Shown in pieces: positions 60,942 to 64,000 of a stretch of 64,000 nucleotides of DNA. The notes below the pieces were generated by a model. It did not search any database. It saw only the letters and a list, made by a program, of their open reading frames with translations, and was not told the origin of the DNA. The first letter of the stretch is position 1, and each line of letters opens with the position of its first letter. This DNA is from Promicromonospora sukumoe (GTDB taxonomy: Bacteria; Actinomycetota; Actinomycetes; Actinomycetales; Cellulomonadaceae), in the NCBI RefSeq assembly GCF_014137995.1, contig NZ_JACGWV010000001.1, forward strand, positions 1,550,001 to 1,614,000. Direction: 5' to 3'. The translations under genes were made by a program, and so were the position numbers.

Positions 60942-61502
60942 ATGACGAACCTGGCCGACTTCACCGACGACGAGCTCGACCCGATCTTCGACGCGCCCGG
61001 AGCCGTGCTGAAGGGCGCGACCCTCGCCGACGGCCGCCCGGGAGCGTTCCAGTTCCTCAAGGAGATGACCTCGGGCGCCAAGGTGTTCCGGGAGGCGCAG
61101 GAGCACGAGAACGACTTCGTCCGGTCGGTCGCGCTCGGGATGCGTGAGCGGATCCAGGCGCAGGACGCCGCCGAGGCCGAGGCCGCGGCGAACCCCGCCT
61201 CGCAGGTCGGCGTGGCGGCCGCTGCCGCCGCCACCGAGCGCGCCGCCACGGAGGGCGCCAAGCCGGACCCCGAGGGCGAGACGGCGCGCGCGGTCGCGCT
61301 GTCCGCCGCCGCCGTCGCGCTGCTGCGGGCGCGCGGCGACGAGAAGGACGCCGTCGCCTACGGCGAGTGGCTGCTTCGCATCGCCGGGCAGGTCGCCGAG
61401 GCGTCGAGCACCAAGCTGGGCGGGTTCTTCAGCAAGCGGGTCAAGGTCACCGAGGGCGAGCAGGCCTTCATCGACCGGCTGACGGCGGCCGTCGCGCCCT
61501 GA
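60942..61502 (+). CDS. Hypothetical Ala-rich protein
   Basis: A 186-residue soluble protein that I cannot assign with confidence. It starts TNLADFTDDELDPIFDAPGA and continues with helices: FQFLKEMTSGAKVFREAQEH, an Ala/Glu run (AQDAAEAEAAANPASQVGVA), then VAYGEWLLRIAGQVAEAS and FFSKRVKVTEGEQAFIDRL. The C-terminal pattern resembles small alpha-helical proteins of actinobacteria annotated as hypothetical. Upstream, GGGGAAC (60880-60886) and GTTCCCC (60905-60911) flank CAGTATGT, a possible controlled promoter. GTG 60936 is an alternative start. Confidence 0.6.
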   Translation: MTNLADFTDDELDPIFDAPGAVLKGATLADGRPGAFQFLKEMTSGAKVFREAQEHENDFVRSVALGMRERIQAQDAAEAEAAANPASQVGVAAAAAATERAATEGAKPDPEGETARAVALSAAAVALLRARGDEKDAVAYGEWLLRIAGQVAEASSTKLGGFFSKRVKVTEGEQAFIDRLTAAVAP

Positions 61503-61590
61503 CGCCGTCCGCCGCGGCGGCGTGCCCGCCGCCGTCGTCGTCCGCCGCCGTCGGGCACCGGCCGGCCGTCGTCCGCCGTCGGCCGCAATC

Positions 61591-61656
61591 CCCTTCGAGA
61601 CCTAAGTTTCTTCGCTTTCGCGAGGCTGAAAGCGAAGAAACTTAGGTCTCAAAGGG
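61591..61656. terminator. Family-C palindrome between convergent genes
   Basis: Arms of 29 bases at 61591-61619 and 61628-61656, one mismatch, with CGAGACCTAAGTTTCTTCGC in the left arm. It stands 88 bases past the hypothetical gene and 49 bases from the response regulator stop. Confidence 0.88.
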
Positions 61657-61705
61657 AACCCGGCCAGTGGGGCCGTGAGTCGCGGCCGAGCCACAGCGCC
61701 AGGCG

Positions 61706-62401
61706 TCACGCCTGCCGCTGGCGCGCGTACTCCAGCTCCGGCCGGCCCCGCATCCCGTACCGGGGCGCGCGGGTCGCGACGCCGCGGTCCGCGAGGAACT
61801 CCAGGTACCGGCGGGCCGTGATCCGCGCCAGGTGCAGCTCGTCGGCCACCTCGCTCGCGGACAGCGCGCCGGAGGCCCGGGCGAGCAGGTCGGACACGGT
61901 GTCCAGGGTGTCCTGGGACAGCCCCTTCGGCAGCCCGGCGGCGTTCGAGGTGCGCAGCGCGGCGAACGCGGTGTCCACCTCGCGCTGGCTCATCGTCGAG
62001 ACGGGCGAGCGCATCTGCTCGAAGTACTTGCGGTACGCGCCGAGCTTCTCGGCGAACAGCCCGAACGTGAACGGCTTGATGAGGTACTGCACCACGCCGA
62101 CGGCCACCGCCTCGCGCACGACCTCTAGCTCGCGGGCCGCGGTCACGGCGATCACGTCCACGACCAGGCCCGCCGCGCGGAGCTGCCGGCACAGGACCAG
62201 GCCGTGCCGGTCGGGCAGGTTCATGTCCAGCAGGAGCAGGTGCACCTCCTGCCCCTCGGTCTGCGCGTCGCGCAGCGCTCGGACGGCCTCGCTCGCGGTG
62301 TGCACCACCCCGGCCAGCTCGAACCCCTCGACGCGGCGCACGTACTCGCCGTGCGCCTCGGCGGTGCGGTGGTCGTCCTCCACGACCAGGACCCGGATCA
62401 C
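61706..62401 (-). CDS. CitB/DcuR-type response regulator
   Basis: A 231-residue two-component regulator. Receiver: acidic pocket VVEDD (8-10), phospho-acceptor Asp59 in LLLLDMNLPD, Thr87 in VIAVTAARE and Lys109 in YLIKPF. The C-terminal part (LSASEVADELHLARITARRYLEFLADRGV, about 185-213) is the helix-turn-helix of the CitB/DcuR group. PVSTMSQREVD is the linker. The GTG start overlaps the kinase stop (GTGA), so the pair is coupled. Such systems sense C4-dicarboxylates or citrate and control their transporter; the target is outside the window. Confidence 0.92.
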   Translation of the reverse strand: MIRVLVVEDDHRTAEAHGEYVRRVEGFELAGVVHTASEAVRALRDAQTEGQEVHLLLLDMNLPDRHGLVLCRQLRAAGLVVDVIAVTAARELEVVREAVAVGVVQYLIKPFTFGLFAEKLGAYRKYFEQMRSPVSTMSQREVDTAFAALRTSNAAGLPKGLSQDTLDTVSDLLARASGALSASEVADELHLARITARRYLEFLADRGVATRAPRYGMRGRPELEYARQRQA

Positions 62402-63999
62402 CCGCGGCCGCCGGGCCCGGTCGGTCCGGCCAGGGCAGGCGGCCCGACGACGGCGCCGTCGTCGGGCGTGCCGCCGCCCGGCGCCTGGTCGGGGCGGGGG
62501 AGCGTGACCGTGAAGACCGCGCCGGTGCCCGCCGCACGCGTCACCTCGATGTCGCCGCCGAGGCTCTCGACCACCTGGCGCACCAGCGCCAGGCCGTAGC
62601 CGCGGCCGCCCGCCGCGGCGGCCTTGGTGCTCCAGCCCTGCTCGAAGATGCGGCCGACGTCGGCGTCGGCGATGCCCGCGCCGCTGTCGGAGACCTGGAA
62701 GACCAGGGAGCCGTCGTCGCCGTTGGCGAGGTAGACCTCGACCCAGGCCTCGGTCGCGCCGTCCAGCGCCCGGGCGGACGCGGCGTCGATCCCGTTGTCG
62801 ATGAGGTTGCCCAGGACCGTCACGACGTCCACGGGCTCCAGCCAGTGCGTGCCCGGCGTCAGGTGCGTCTCGAAGTGCATCTCGACGGCGCGCTCGCGGG
62901 CCTGCGCGGCCTTGCCCAGCACGAGCGCGGCGATCACGGGCTCCTCGATCGCCTGGACCACCCGGTCCGTGAGCCGCTGGCCCAGGTCGCGCTCGCTCGC
63001 GATGAACCGCAGCGCCTCGTCGCTGCGGCCCAGCTCGATGAGCGTCGCGATGGTGTGCAGACGGTTGCTGAAGTCGTGGGTCTGCGCGCGCAGCGCCTCG
63101 GAGATGGTGCGCACCGACGACAGCTCGCCCGTGACGCGCTGCAGCTCGGTGCGGTCGCGCAGGGACACGATCTCGCCGAGGTTCCGGCCCGACGCCGCTG
63201 CCGTGTCCCGGCCCACGAGCAGCACACGGTCGCCCACGCGGACCGGGCCCTCCGGGGCGGTGCCGACCAGCACGTCGTGCACGGCGGGGGACAGGCGCGC
63301 GTCGTCGACGGCGAACGGCGCCGTCAGGTCCTCCGCGTCGAGCAGCCGCAGGGCCTCGTCGTTGGCGAGCACCACCGTGCCGTCCTCGACCAGGAGCATC
63401 CCCTCCTCGACCGAGTGCAGCACCGCCTCGTGCGCGGTGAACAGGTGCGCCAGCTCGTCCGGGCCCTTGCTCTCCGTGATGCGGTCCAGCCGTCGGGCGA
63501 GGATGGTCGCGGCGACGGCGCCCGTGCCGAACGCCAGGAGCGTGCCGACGCCGACGATCACCAGGCGCGGCACGATGCTGTCCCAGAGCCGGTCGAGCGT
63601 CACGCCGGCGGACACCATGCCGACCACCTCGCCGTCGTCGGTGACCACGGGGACGACGGCGCGGACCGACGGGCCGAGCGTGCCGTCGTACACCTCCGTG
63701 AACGTCTCGCCCCGCAGCGCCGGCGCGGTGGTGCCGACGAACTGGCGGCCGATCTGCCACGTGTTGCGGTGCGTGTACCGGGTGCGGTCGGTGTCCATCA
63801 CGGTCAGGTAGTCGATCTCGGTGGTCGCCATGACGCGCTCGGCGTACGGCTGGAGCAGCGCGGAGACCTCGGCGACGGTGCCCTCCCGGTCGGTGCCGGC
63901 GTCGGCGTGCGCCTTCGCGACGGTGTCGATCACCAGCGACTCCGCCGCGACCGTCGCCGCCAGGTCGGTGCTCTCCTTCGCGGCGTGCGACTCCGCCGA
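62398..63999 (-). CDS. CitA/DcuS-type sensor histidine kinase, N terminus beyond the window
   Basis: At least 533 residues are visible and the frame stays open to the right edge, so the true start and the first membrane helix lie outside. An extracellular PAS-like sensor domain (YLTVMDTDRTRYTHRNTWQI, then GTLGPSVRAVVPVVTDDGEV) matches the citrate/dicarboxylate-binding fold of CitA/DcuS. A membrane helix (LVIVGVGTLLAFGTGAVAA), a cytoplasmic PAS (MLLVEDGTVVLANDEALRLL) and the H-box QTHDFSNRLHTIATLIELGR follow. The ATPase has the N-box LIDNGIDAA, G1 VSDSGAGI and G2 GGRGYGLALV. The response regulator follows with a GTGA overlap. Specificity is inferred from the family. Confidence 0.9.
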   Translation of the reverse strand, partial: SAESHAAKESTDLAATVAAESLVIDTVAKAHADAGTDREGTVAEVSALLQPYAERVMATTEIDYLTVMDTDRTRYTHRNTWQIGRQFVGTTAPALRGETFTEVYDGTLGPSVRAVVPVVTDDGEVVGMVSAGVTLDRLWDSIVPRLVIVGVGTLLAFGTGAVAATILARRLDRITESKGPDELAHLFTAHEAVLHSVEEGMLLVEDGTVVLANDEALRLLDAEDLTAPFAVDDARLSPAVHDVLVGTAPEGPVRVGDRVLLVGRDTAAASGRNLGEIVSLRDRTELQRVTGELSSVRTISEALRAQTHDFSNRLHTIATLIELGRSDEALRFIASERDLGQRLTDRVVQAIEEPVIAALVLGKAAQARERAVEMHFETHLTPGTHWLEPVDVVTVLGNLIDNGIDAASARALDGATEAWVEVYLANGDDGSLVFQVSDSGAGIADADVGRIFEQGWSTKAAAAGGRGYGLALVRQVVESLGGDIEVTRAAGTGAVFTVTLPRPDQAPGGGTPDDGAVVGPPALAGPTGPGGRG

Positions 64000-64000
64000 C

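Overview
The window is high-GC DNA with GTG/TTG starts, short intergenic gaps and actinobacterial gene content: an ImuA'/ImuB/DnaE2 SOS mutasome under a LexA box, an F420/DDN-type nitroreductase, Pro-rich Ser/Thr kinases, an HtaA domain and a rifampin monooxygenase with a rifamycin-associated element. I infer an actinomycete of the Micrococcales, most like the Promicromonosporaceae/Cellulomonadaceae. The genus cannot be fixed from the sequence alone.

Layout. 1-7.9 kb: acyl-CoA metabolism (an acyl-CoA dehydrogenase tail and a CoA ligase; a convergent thioesterase; then an operon of acyl-CoA dehydrogenase, thiolase, zinc alcohol dehydrogenase, SDR and MaoC hydratase). 8.3-15.4 kb: SOS-controlled imuA'-imuB-dnaE2. 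15.5-18.5 kb: a large membrane Ser/Thr kinase. 18.7-29 kb: single genes and regulator/target pairs (MerR/aldo-keto reductase, HtaA protein, secreted GDPD, a very large pseudopilin-like secreted protein, SRPBCC/ArsR, GNAT, SnoaL-like, PLP lyase/Lrp). 28.9-35.7 kb: RIO kinase with an upstream 23-codon ORF, a second membrane kinase, a membrane protein equal to that kinase's C-terminal module, and a divergent ParA/MinD-like ATPase. 35.8-42.8 kb: YdjM-like hydrolase, GNAT, LLM oxidoreductase, tandem SDRs with a TetR regulator, and a second ParA/MinD-like ATPase. 43-48.7 kb: rifampin monooxygenase, HNH nuclease, a 44-aa protein, a voltage-gated cation channel, arginine deiminase and a VIT-family transporter. 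48.9-64 kb: mixed metabolism, secreted peptidase, PEP swivelling domain/regulator pair, NUDIX, dienelactone hydrolase, patatin, CDF-like transporter, an ABC drug exporter with a divergent WYL regulator, and a CitB/DcuR-type response regulator with its sensor kinase running off the right edge.

The feature that most needs explaining is a set of long, near-perfect palindromes. At least four sequence families (called A, B, C and D here) and several singletons sit within tens of bases of stop codons, mostly between convergent genes, where they probably act as bidirectional terminators. Within a family, arm differences are often matched on both arms. Two family-A copies lie inside coding sequence, in imuA' and dnaE2, in the same orientation and reading frame, adding nearly the same peptide to two proteins of one mutasome. 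dnaE2 also carries palindrome-derived peptides of another family at two sites. This resembles the in-frame palindromic elements of Rickettsia, but in an actinobacterium.

Other leads are a rifampin monooxygenase preceded by an RAE-like inverted repeat; a dispersed kinase / membrane-module / ParA-like ATPase set with duplicated parts; a prokaryotic voltage-gated channel whose selectivity filter reads TGEAW, as in repeat IV of animal calcium channels; and a pseudopilin-anchored 800-residue extracellular protein of unknown function.
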